From Nageia nagi (taxonomy: Eukaryota; Pinophyta), in NCBI GenBank assembly GCA_050084985.1, contig JBITNC010000001.1:162998001-163062000 (forward strand): 64,000 nt of DNA. The letters run 5' to 3'. Both the position numbers and the translations under genes were made by a program. How positions within the stretch are numbered: position 1 is the first letter of the stretch; each line of letters begins with the position of its first letter. Of the stretch, positions 36,400 through 46,400 are shown piece by piece. Under the pieces are notes generated by a model. It was not told where the DNA came from. It made no database searches and was given only the letters and a program-made list of their open reading frames with translations.

Positions 36400-39060
36400 T
36401 GGATTTCTGGTTGACACTTGCCCAGTATCTATTAGCCTCTAAATGGTGTTCCTTAATTGATTGCATTTATTAGTGTCATGTCCCTTCTATTGATGATAAA
36501 TGCAATATTCATTATCTTTCTACCAACATGGTTTCTCCAAATTAGGATCTCTAGGTTTAATTTTTGGGAGATTGACCAACTGTGCATCTAAGAGCTTCTT
36601 CAAAACCTCCTCGATAGGCTTGGAAAAAGGTGTACAAGGTTTATGTGATCTTGGCTATCAATATTTCCTATGTCTAAAAGCATCCTATTGATTATTTTGA
36701 TCAGTACTCTACCTAGGTATTTCTTGTGCCTATGTTAGTAAAGGTGGATTAGCCTTGGGTGGTCATGGAGGAGCCACTTGAACCATTGGCTACACCTAGG
36801 AGACCTCATGAGACACTTGATTACTTTGCAACTTTTGATATGAAATACTATAATTATTACCATTGTTACCATACTTTGGATTGTTATTTTCTTTCTTTCT
36901 CATTTTGATCTTACCATCTTGAATCTTAGCCTCTTTTATCAACTTAGCTTGAGATAAAGCCTCCTCAAAGGTGTGATGTTGTTGAATTCTAAGGATAGAA
37001 GAAATATGCTTATATAGATCCTAGAGAACAACTTGAAAAATTCTTCTTACAAAAAACTATAATGCATATCCATGATAATTTCTCTCCACCTACATACGTA
37101 ATCTAAAATGGACTCGTCCTGAAACTGTGATAGTTTTACCAAGTCTATGATGGAGGCTCATTTACGTATGTTGATGGCAAAATGATCAAGGTTATCAACC
37201 AACTACTCAAAGGAATAGATGTTATGTTATGGGAGATTATTATACCAATCCAATGCTTGACCTACAAGTTTCATAGGAAAGTATCATAAGGAAGGTCTTA
37301 AGAAAGTATCATAGGGAATGCAACACAAGTACTTGAATTGTTTGAGGTGCTCTTTAGGATCTTCCTTTCCTTTCAACTTGTCTATTTTTGGTATCTCAAA
37401 TTTATAAAGAAAGGTTTTCATTGGTACACGTGGGTGAATAGGCTTATTACAAATTGAAGTGTATGATAACTTGACCTTTCCATGCTTACTAACTCTAAGC
37501 TCTATGTCTTCCAACCTCTTTAGAATCTCATCACTTACAGTGAGAGGTTGGGTACTAATCATAGCCTATTGTTTCAAGACTACATTGATAGGTTGATCAT
37601 CATACTAGTCATACTAATCATACTAGTCATCATATAATGGATCCTAATCATGTCTATATGACTAGTCATAAGGTCATGTATCAAATGTTACCTTGGGTTC
37701 AAGGTCTGGAGGGTTTTGATTTGAAACCCTTCTAGTATGTGAATGCTGCAAGACATGATAGCTCAAAAATTGAGTGGGACCATGCAAAGAGGCTTAGGAA
37801 TGATGAGACAATTCATTATACCTATGATTGGGTATATGCATGATGAGGATCCATAGCCTAATGTATGTATACCTTTCAAGATGGCACCATCACATGAGAA
37901 GAAGATGAATAATATCATTGTGATGGTGGATTAGTTGGGTGTGAATGATACCCATACCCTAAACAAACCCTAGGATGAGAAATGGGCTATAAACAAGACA
38001 CAAGAATATGAGGTATGATAGGATGAATAAGATGAGAACTAACCTGATGAACAAGCTTAGGATCATGCATAGGGCAAGACACAGGCTAACTCTTGGACTA
38101 GTTCATGAGATGTGTATCATTATAGTAATATCCAACCCAATCACCAAGGAGATATGGAGGAGTATTATGAAAGGTAAGAACATACAACTCAAGACTAATA
38201 AAATGCACATGCAAAGGTCTAGGTGGTCCACTTGGAGGAGGACTTGAAGGACTAGGTATGAGGACCTAATTGCGAATAGTTTAGGGCATGAAGGGGGTTG
38301 ATCATGTGATGCACCAATATGTGGAGGTGAACTAGGATGTAATAAAGGCTCCTCATGATATTACATCTTGGGAGGCTCATAAATAATCTATCATGCAGGT
38401 AGATGGAGGGTACATGACCTAGTAATGAGAGATAGAGAAGCATCCCCTATGTGACCATCTAATATCTCTTCATCATACGGATGAACCTTAGAATGAGGGA
38501 TCTCAATAATAGGTGGTGGTTAGGGTGAAGGTTCCCTATCAAGAGGATATAAAGGATAACCTTGAGCTTCCTAAAACTCTATATAGGCCCTAAATCATAG
38601 GATCACTTAGAAATATCTTATGTGAGGATAGGTGTGATTTAGGAGGATTAATAGGAAAATGGATGGAATTAGGTCTAGATCTATGTACATGATGCTCAAG
38701 GTCTCGTTATGAGATAGGAAAGGGATCAACCTGATATGTATATATCTTAAGTTGAGCTATAAGTATTTAAATAAATATTATCCTCTATCCTAGATAAGCT
38801 AGCCCTACAAAGCATCATACGATCTCGCTCTTCCTATCAAGGGGTGGCCTCAAGGACATGAAACCTCTCTAAATTCTGACTAAAGGAAGATGAGATGATG
38901 ACTAAATAGGATCACATTAGGGTGAGTGATTTATCAAATATGGAAGGAAGAGGATTTTTTTGATTTACTTAGTTATTGCATTCCTCTTCCTCTAACTCTC
39001 TAGCCCTATGCTAACCTTTGGTTTCGACCATATGAGAATAACAAGGATTTTCATCCTTAG
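36400..39060 (-). pseudogene. element 2 gag (decayed)
   Basis: The frame can be followed in pieces from a start region near 39050 (MVETKG, ARELEEEE). The best-kept part, 37562-37284, reads LKRLEDIELRVSKHGK, YKFEIPKIDKLKGKEDPKEHL. It then passes through AKLIKEAKIQDGKIKMRKKE to a zinc-knuckle-like CxYH-x4-GHxTxxC motif at 36504-36463, typical of Tat Gag. Stops and frameshifts are frequent, mainly TAG and TGA. Confidence 0.65.
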
Positions 39061-40647
39061 AAGGTATATGATACATGATAATAAAGGTGGGATAAATGGA
39101 TCAAACAAGAACTCTAAAACAAATCTAAATCATACCAATATGAAAATGAAATAATGCATAAGTAATAAATCACCCAATAAAGAGCCTAGAATTTTGTTAA
39201 AAGACCTTAGTTAATGTAGATGCAAGTAACGCCACACAACCTAAATGATCACTTCAAAGATAAATCTAAATGATAAGAAGCAATGGTGATATATGGAAAT
39301 AGTTGTTATCTTATTTAGTTTCTTCTTGTTCAATTTAAGGCATTATCTTTTTAGTTAGATAAATTTTAAATACAATTGTAAATTCTAACTCTTTTTAGTT
39401 TTCCTAGAGATGATTCTAGTCAAGTGTTTTTGGGTAAGGCTCCATCTCTAGAAGGGTGAATTATTTTACAAGGTTATATTAGGTACCCCTATTGACACTC
39501 CTTGTGAATATGGGGGATCCCACCTTAGTGATGAAATACAAGTATGGGTTAGGCCATGGGTATTACTTTCATGTACCCTAGTCACTCCCTAGGCTTGTGA
39601 TGGATTTTAGTACGATAAAAAAATATGAGATGCAATCCTAGGATGATGTGCAATGCAATTACACCTCCCAAATGCTTATATTTTCAAAATAAAATCCTAG
39701 TCACTCCCACCCAAGTATGCTAAAGCAATAAAACTTTTCCTTTTCTTTTCAAATGAAAATAATGCAAAGATAGCAATTATCCTTATTCACTAAGAAATTA
39801 GCAAAGAAGCCCCAAAATAGAAATAAAACCCTCATTCAAGATTATAAATTTTAAGCACTAAAGGAAATTTCAAAGTGTATGCACTACTCCTCCCCAAAAT
39901 GTAATGCAAATTTCACTAAAGAGAGAGGGAAATCCTATATGCAAAGAGCAATCAAACAATATGAACCAGGTATAAAAAGAAATCCAAAGACTCACCTAGC
40001 CCAAGAACATTCCTTCCCACTCCTCATTGGCTAGTTGAAATAAGATTACAAAGCTCTACCATAAAATCATCCACTATAAGGATACTTGTGGGAATAGTTC
40101 CAATCTTATGGGCAATCAAAAGGTGTCTGGATGACCACAATGCACTTAGAGATAAAACTTCAAAGCTAAAAATTAACTACAGCAAAACCCTATGATAAGG
40201 GTGAAAAGATGCATCTTATGATAAGGACACAAATTTTTATATACAAACCTAAAATTGGACTTTTTTCCCTACTACAAATGTGATCTAAATGCAAAAAAGT
40301 TAATAACAGTACTAAAAGAAGGTTTTCAAATAAAATCATTCGACACTGGGATGATTGTAAAATCATCCAAATGACCTTAAGGTCATCCCATAGGAGGGAA
40401 ATTTATAGTGAAAATCATCTTGCAAATGAATGATTTTCTCTATAGTTACAATGTACCTTTGCAATTTTTCAAATCTGGTTTTGTCCCTTTCTAGTAAGGT
40501 ATTATGCAAGTTTCACCAAAAATTAGTCACAAAAACTTTTTGAAATCCAAGAAATATCCATAAGTTGAAACCACCAAAAATAAGATACAAGCTTAGGGAA
40601 TACTCTTTTGACTTGGGTTCTAGGACTAGCAAGGTCCCACAATGATT
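39061..40647 (-). other. element 2, 5' leader
   Basis: The non-coding region between the 5' LTR and gag. Next to the LTR the minus strand reads GTGGGACCTTGCTAG, a possible remnant of the primer-binding region. No supported reading frame. Confidence 0.45.
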
Positions 40648-41824
40648 TGTGAATGGATCAAAATCCTTCCACCTAAAACACTCACAATATCCATGAGCAC
40701 CTCCAAAAATCTTGATACATTTAACCTAATTTTCCTATGATTGATATTGACAAGATTGAAAAGATAGGGTTTAGAAATTATCATATACACTTCAATGATG
40801 CAATGTGATGTCTAGAACTGAGAGGAAAACAAAAATATTATATAAGAATTCAAACCACAAGTCCTTTGGACCTTTTTATTTTCCAAGTGAGGTAAAACCC
40901 CAACTCAAAAGGGTTGTAAGTCTTCTTATCCACAATCAATTGGATGATAGAAAAGATCACAATGCCTATGATATAAGTATGATTTAGAAACATAAAGACT
41001 ATAAAAAAATGCTTGTGCAAGACAATTCGACAATGATAAATGAAAATGATATGAAAAAGATTTGTATGCTTAAATATTTAGTCAAATGATCAAGTATGAA
41101 AATAATTACAATGAGTTTAATACTAGAAATAATAAATCTAAATGCTAAAATACCAATGAGATAATAAATAACTTCCCAACCCTAAGGTTTGGATCTTAAA
41201 GTTCAAACCCTAGTTTGAAATCCTAAGATGAATTTAGCCTAAATGATGCTTATATACTATATAATTATAAATCTATAATTTAATCAAGGATACAAGTGTT
41301 CAATTGAAAATGCTTTGAGCTTCAAATTTGCAAAGACCCATGAAATTCGTTATTAATAACATAAGCAACCTCTAATGGCCAAAAGATATCTCAATCCATG
41401 GAGCATGGAGAATTTTTCCCAAGGTGTGAAGAGGTGAGATCAAGTCTTGATATGATTCTTTGCAAGTGATGTTATAAACTTTGGTATGAGTGCAAGAAAG
41501 TGCAAAGGTCACAGATTTCATGCAAGAGTATGTAAATCAAGAAGAGTCTCTAAATGTGAACCTTAATTGGATATTATAATCCTCAAACTGAATCATCTAG
41601 ATGACTATGTAAGTTGCAATATCATCCAGGTGACTAGCAAGTCATCCTAACGATTGGAACTAATGTGTTAGACATAACTCAAAGGTTTAAATAGTACCAA
41701 TCAATCCAATCGAAAGTGTTGCAATCACATGTTAGCTATATATGATAGTATAATACATGATAAATTCCAAGAATGTCAGTATAACCCTATCAACAATGTA
41801 AGATGCATTTTTAGGGTGTTTACA
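40648..41824 (-). repeat. element 2, 5' LTR
   Basis: 1177 bases, uninterrupted, matching 8712-9576 plus 22353-22665. It preserves the empty target site of element 1 near 41510. Ends are TGTGAATGG and GTTTACA in plus orientation. Confidence 0.85.
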
Positions 41825-43240
41825 TAAATAATAATGCATTTTAAAAAATTAACTAAAATAAAGTATACATCTCAGTGAAAACTTGTGGAGTGGTGGATAT
41901 TGAAGGCTCAACCATTGACATGCTCTCTCGTTGATCGAATGCAATCATCTCAATATAGAAATCTACCTAGAATAGGAGATTTATTTTTAGCATACACATG
42001 TACATATTTAGATGTGAATAATATCTAACAAAATTAAGACAAAAATTGTTAAACTTGATAAATTTGTTTACCTCATAAGGTTTTCCTGTAGATCTAGGAT
42101 TCGATGTCATAAAAGCTCTATGAGATGCATCTAAAGTGGAGGCTCCCATTATCTATGATAGAAAAATATAAAGGTATTTAAAATTTAAATTAATCATATA
42201 TATAATTTAAATTGATTTATAAATACACATCACATACATCAAACACAATAAAAATATGGTAAATGTATCTCCCAGCAAGGTGGATGTCATCCATTAACAT
42301 CATCTTTGTATAATACATCATGTGATCATCTAAAGGGGGAACAACATATACACTACCATAACTTTGGCAAAAATGAGGTGCAACTCCACTAACTCCAACA
42401 TCATCTTTAGGCTCACTGACATTAGCTACCATATGGGTAGCTTATTTAGTGGGAGTCTAGGTCACTTGACTCAATGCTTCCAATGTTGAAACAACCGCCT
42501 TATGAAAAGATGGCATAGGAATAGTAGGAGGAAGGATGAGTGGTGTAGTACAAGCAAGTTGACTTGGATTAACCCATGCTCTAGGTCTATTTTACCCTAA
42601 TCCATGACTAATCCCTTGATTACACCTCATGTAAAAATAATTGACATGTTTTCCTAATACACAAAATTTGTTTTCTTCCAAAAATAAAAAAGGAAATCAA
42701 AATTAGAATGTGGTAGTTTATTGAACATCATCCACCATCAATCCAAAAACTTTTTAGCTATTATAGGATGGATGCACCAATCATAGGTAATTATTTCTTT
42801 ATTAGGTGGGATGGGTTGTCCAGTAGATGGATCAATGAAGAGTTGAGCAAGGGTGGCTTTAGTAATACCTAACTTGTTTACCTCTTGAGTGGAGAGACCA
42901 TATGAATAATTCTCTCTCATGCAATCTCTCCATGCCTTGAAACCATACATATCCCCATCAATACTCCTAATAGTATCAACTACAGTTTGCATCAACCCAT
43001 ATAACATGGCTTGGGGAACTACAAATACTTTGGATGTGATGTATTTTTCTTGTAATTGATTAATATCATGAGCAATAACATCTCAAAACTGCTGGGGTGG
43101 GGGTAGGGGTGGAGAGGGTGGAGGGGTGGAGGTTTGATATGCGGAGGGGATGAATTTTATGAGATGTTTTGGTTCACATCATCCAATATCTCATATATAC
43201 CATGATAAAATTCATGATATGACTCATCCATGATATTAAA
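41825..43240 (-). pseudogene. decayed multi-exon gene of unknown function, 5' exons (right of element 2)
   Basis: Minus-strand segments in order. MDESYHEFYHGIYEILDDVN is at about 43240-43170, then a proline-rich stretch encoded by a G-rich plus strand. The best part, 43007-42738, reads YGLMQTVVDTIRSIDGDMYG, NKLGITKATLAQLFIDPSTG, ITYDWCIHPIIAKKFLD. A segment at 42432-42217 contains YVVPPLDDHMMYYTKMM and MDDIHLAGRY. One near 42149-42060 reads GASTLDASHRAFMTSNPRSTG. The exon at 41970-41870 (VEPSISTTPQVFTEM) is duplicated at 8640-8510. The gaps look like introns. I do not recognise the family; it may be a second gene of a DNA transposon. Confidence 0.5.
43094..43126 (+). other. potential G-quadruplex motif
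   Basis: Four G runs of 4, 5, 4 and 3 with loops of 1, 2 and 6 bases, then another G run. It lies opposite the proline-rich codons of the decayed gene, which explains its composition. Confidence 0.6.
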
Positions 43241-43493
43241 AAGGCACCTGCAAATATTAGAAATAACATAGAAATAGAAATAAACTCAATTTAAATTGGA
43301 TAATGATAGAACAAATTGCATTACTTATAAATTGGATATCACATTTTTAACTAGAAAACTAGTGCATGTATAAATATCACATGTTATTTAAAAAAGATAA
43401 TTATGTTATATATATCCAATCTGAAGGACCTAAATTGGAACCAAAGTTAGTTATTGTACACTAAAGTGAAAAGCAAAAATCTAGGAGTTAGAA

Positions 43494-43533
<40 letters not shown>

Positions 43534-43849
43534 CTAACAACTATTTATCTAAAATAACCATATGGCAAAAATCTAGTAGTTAGAAGCATATATATATAGC
43601 TAAAAATTAGGAGTTAAGTAGAAATGAATTCAAGGATCATCCTACTAAGGTTTCAAACCAAATAACCAAAATGAATTCAATAATAGGTTAGCCAAAGTTG
43701 GATGGAAAAAATAAAACCTCAATTCAAATCCAATCAATAATGGACAAAACTATGTGAGAAATCCTTTATTTTAGTCAAACAACACTAGGAATGGAAAATA
43801 TTAAGGAGGTAATCTAGCAATTTGGTATGTTGTCATGGGGTAGGTTGTT
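43241..43849. other. AT-rich sequence left of the copia element
   Basis: Contains the (AT)n run and a small local duplication: AAAATCTAGxAGTTAGAAGC occurs before the run and again near 43570. No gene. Confidence 0.5.
43496..43532. repeat. (AT)n microsatellite
   Basis: 37 bases of uninterrupted alternating A and T. Confidence 0.9.
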
Positions 43850-43909
43850 TGTTGAGTATGTGTGATTGAGAAGTATGATTGTAATTGTTGTCAACAAGGG
43901 ATTGATCGG

Positions 43910-44860
43910 GTTCCGGAAGGGTGACCAAGTTCCGGAAGAGAAGAGTGACTGTTTGATCGGGTTCCAGAGGTTTGACTGTGTTCCGGAAGAGAGTGTGATT
44001 GGTTGATCTAGTTCCGGAAGAAGATGATGTCAGCGATTTTGAGCTTTCACAAAGAACCGGGGTCCGGAGATGATGAGGTCAGCAAGGAATGATCAAAGAG
44101 CCGGAGCCAGAGAGGAAAACATTCCGGAAGCAATAGATGACATCACCAGGAGAACGATGCTCACACTTGTGAATACAACCGGCGTCCGGAAGAAATGAGG
44201 TCAGCAAAGAGTGATAAAAGAGTCCGGAAATAAAAGTCCGGAAATGATGACATCATAAGGAAAGAGTTATACTCTGTTTCCGGAGTCCGGAAGTGATGAC
44301 ATCATGGTGCAAGTGTTCAAAGGTCCGGAGATAAAGGTCCGGAGATAAAGGTCCGGAGACAAAAGTCCGGAGGTCAAGATCCGGAGATAAACGTCCGGAG
44401 ATAAAAATCCGGAGATACACGTCTGAAGATAAAAGTCCAGAAATGATGACGTCATGCGAAAAGCGTTATACTCTATTTCTGGAGTCCGGAAGTGATGACA
44501 TCATGATGCAGAGTTCAAAAATCCGGAGTTAAACGTCCGAAGAAGAAAAGGTCCGGAGAAGAAAAGGTCCGGAGAAGAAAACGTCCGGAGAAGAAAAGGT
44601 CCTGAGAAGAAAAGTTCCGGAGAAGAAAAAGTCCGGAGAAGAAAACGTCCGGAGAAGAAAACGTCCGGAGAAGAAAAGGTCCGGAGAAGAAAAGGTCCGG
44701 AGAAGAAAAAGTCCGGAGAAGAAGAAGTCCGGAGAAGAAAAAGTTCGGAGAAGAAAAGTTCCGGAGAAGAAAAAGTTCGGAGACAAAAGTTTTGAAAATG
44801 ATGACATCATGCGGGAAGCGTTTTACTCTATTTCCGGAGTCCGGAGAGGATGACATCGCA
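43910..44860 (+). promoter_or_regulatory. copia LTR enhancer-like region: TCCGGA palindromes and TGACRTCA sites
   Basis: TTCCGGAA or TCCGGA occurs dozens of times. TGACATCA lies in an ATGATGACATCAT context near 44239, 44297, 44491 and 44797, and the perfect palindrome TGACGTCA lies near 44447. TGACG and ACGT cores are binding sites of plant bZIP factors. TTCnnGAA is one unit of a heat-shock element. The palindromic CCGG repeats correspond in kind to the repeated palindromic motifs reported in Sirevirus LTRs. The regulatory role is inferred. The same block is at 49046-49996 in the 3' LTR. Confidence 0.5.
44535..44790 (+). repeat. 16-bp tandem array, 16 units, in the 5' LTR
   Basis: Sixteen consecutive 16-base units of GTCCGGAGAAGAAAAG with one or two changes each; most keep the TCCGGA palindrome. 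On the opposite strand it gives long Phe/Ser/Leu-rich frames, which are by-products. Confidence 0.95.
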
Positions 44861-45217
44861 GTGTATACAGTAAACATCCAGTAAGCAAGGAAGACAGTCT
44901 GGAATTATCAGAAAAGCTATTATGAAGACAAAGGGTCCGGAATCGTAAGAAATACCATAATAAAGAATAAAAGAGTCTGGAATTAGCTGAAATCCATAGA
45001 GAAAGAGGTATACTTGTCAAAACAACTCTGTATGAGAAATAGAGGCGTTCATCAGTTACAAACAAGGATTCTTTTAATAACGTATAATGATTGGAACAGT
45101 TTCTTGGAGAGTTCTTGACGTGTAACGGTTAAGTACAGAAATCATGTGTAGAATGAATGCATGAAAAGGAGCAGAGAATTGCAGAATGAAGAGGGTGTGG
45201 AAATGATGAGAAGTTAT

Positions 45218-45512
45218 GAATGCACAGCTCGAGGAGAGTAATAGTTGAGATTGTACAGCTCAAGGAGAGGAGAAGTTATGAATGCACAGCTCGAGGAGAG
45301 TAGTAGCTGAGATTGCACAGCTTGAGGAGAATGAAAGTTATGAATGCACAGCTCGAGGAGAGTAATAGTTGAGATTGTACAGCTCAAGGAGAGGAGAAGT
45401 TATGAATGCACAGCTCGAGGAGAGTAGTAGCTGAGATTGCACAGCTTGAGGAGAATGAAAGTTATGAATGCACAGCTCGAGGAAAGCGGTAGTTGAGATT
45501 GCACAGCTCAAG
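45218..45512 (+). repeat. 124-bp tandem repeat, 2.4 units, in the 5' LTR
   Basis: Unit 1 (45218-45341) and unit 2 (45342-45465) look identical base for base; a partial third unit follows. Each unit has two diverged halves built on GCACAGCTCGAGGAGAG and TACAGCTCAAGGAG. TTGAG and CTCAA arms within each unit could pair. Confidence 0.9.
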
Positions 45513-45535
45513 GAGTAAGCAATGGGATATGTAGA

Positions 45536-45545
45536 TATATATAAG
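45536..45545 (+). promoter_or_regulatory. TATA-like box of the copia LTR
   Basis: TATATATAAG is the only good TATA-type word in the LTR and lies downstream of the putative enhancer arrays. If used, transcription would start about 30 bases further on, which puts the hairpin array in the RNA leader. The second copy is at 50672-50681. Confidence 0.45.
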
Positions 45546-45785
45546 TTATGATTTTACAGTGCAGCTTCTTGGGGGTTGACAGAGTGTGTGATGCAGTGAG
45601 AAAAGAAGTGCGTGAAAGGAGCAAACTGTGTAAAGGAAGCGAGTATCCAGAGTATGTGAAGTGAAGGCAATAGTGTGTAGTGTGGTGAGAAAAGAAGTGT
45701 GTGTTGAGATCAAACAGTGAGCATTAGAGCTAGACCATTGAGGGTCTTCGAGAATTGTATTCTTTCCTCCCTGTTGAATATTGTC

Positions 45786-46153
45786 TCAAGTGGGTGCTTG
45801 AACAGTGGTAGTCGGTGCTACCCTTCACAGTTGGTGCTGTGAAGTTGAGAGCTGGAGTTGGTGCTTCAGGCAGTTGGTGCTGTAATTCTCAGAGTGGTAG
45901 TTGGTGCTACCCTTCACAGTTGGTGCTGTGAAGTTGAGAGCTGGAGTTGGTGCTTCAGGCAGTTGGTGCTGTAATTCTCAGAGTGGTAGTTGGTGCTACC
46001 CTTCACAGTTGGTGCTGTGAGTTTGAGAGCTGGAGTTGGTGCTCCAGGCAGTTGGTGCTGCCATTCTTAGAGTGGTAGTCGGTGCTACCCTTCACAGTTG
46101 GTGCTGTGAATCTGTAAGCTTTATTTAATGGCTGGATTTGGATTGGTGTCCAA
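45786..46153 (+). repeat. array of 16 hairpins sharing the loop TNGGTG (89-bp tandem units), 5' LTR
   Basis: Tandem 89-base units start at 45805, 45894, 45983 and 46072 (partial). Each full unit holds four inverted repeats around the same six bases TTGGTG (TCGGTG in two). Stems: GGTAG/CTACC; CTTCACAG/CTGTGAAG (8 pairs); CTGGAG/CTTCAG (one G-T pair), perfect as CTGGAG/CTCCAG in unit 3; and GCAG/CTGT, perfect as GGCAG/CTGCC in unit 3. Before the array is TCAAG/CTTGA around TGGGTG (45786-45801); after it is TTGGA/TCCAA around TTGGTG (46138-46153). Different stems with one loop mean selection, or copying, at the level of RNA structure. The position between the TATA-like box and the primer site puts it in the genomic RNA leader. 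Confidence 0.88.
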
Positions 46154-46338
46154 GCAGTCAAATTCGGGGATGTAGCCAATCTGGTGAACCTCGTTACATC
46201 TGGTGTTATGTGATGTGCTGGTGTGATTGCTTATTTTTCTCTGGCTTTTAATCTGTCATTATTTGAGAAGATTAAATTCATAGTTTTTATATACACTGAT
46301 TCACCCCCCCCTCTCAGTGTCACTCGAAGAACAACAAT

Positions 46339-46350
46339 TGGTATCAGAGC
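46339..46350 (+). promoter_or_regulatory. copia primer-binding site (initiator tRNA-Met)
   Basis: TGGTATCAGAGC, two bases after the 5' LTR, is complementary to the 3' end of plant initiator tRNA-Met, the usual Ty1/copia primer. Confidence 0.95.
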
Positions 46351-46400
46351 AAGGTTCCTAAATAGGCTATAACAGCTAAGGAGATCCGGGTAGTGGCACT

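Larger units (their letters stand above)
8712..41824 (-). mobile_element. element 2: Tat/Ogre-like Ty3/gypsy LTR retrotransposon, decayed, interrupted by element 1
   Basis: Direct LTRs lie at 8712-9576 plus 22353-22665 (1178 bases once element 1 is removed) and at 40648-41824 (1177 bases). The matching lengths confirm the reading. About 16 differences were counted by eye in the first ~168 aligned bases. Coding is on the minus strand in the order gag, protease, RT, RNase H, second RNase H, integrase, the domain order of the Tat lineage. Total length without the insert is about 20.3 kb, in the range of Ogre elements. Flanking five-mers CACAT and TAAAT agree at only three of five positions, as expected for an old insertion. 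All domains carry stops and frameshifts, so the element is dead. Confidence 0.85.
43850..46336 (+). repeat. copia element, 5' LTR
   Basis: 2487 bases. Left to right it contains scattered TTCCGGAA and TCCGGA palindromes with TGACATCA-like sites (43900-44530), a 16-bp array (44535-44790), a 124-bp array (45218-45512), a TATA-like box (45536), and a hairpin array in an 89-bp repeat (45786-46153). Confidence 0.95.

Noticed and set aside
40805-41100. A small plus-strand gene
   Set aside because: It lies inside the 5' LTR of element 2. The matching stretch of the other LTR is not open, and the region has no coding motif.
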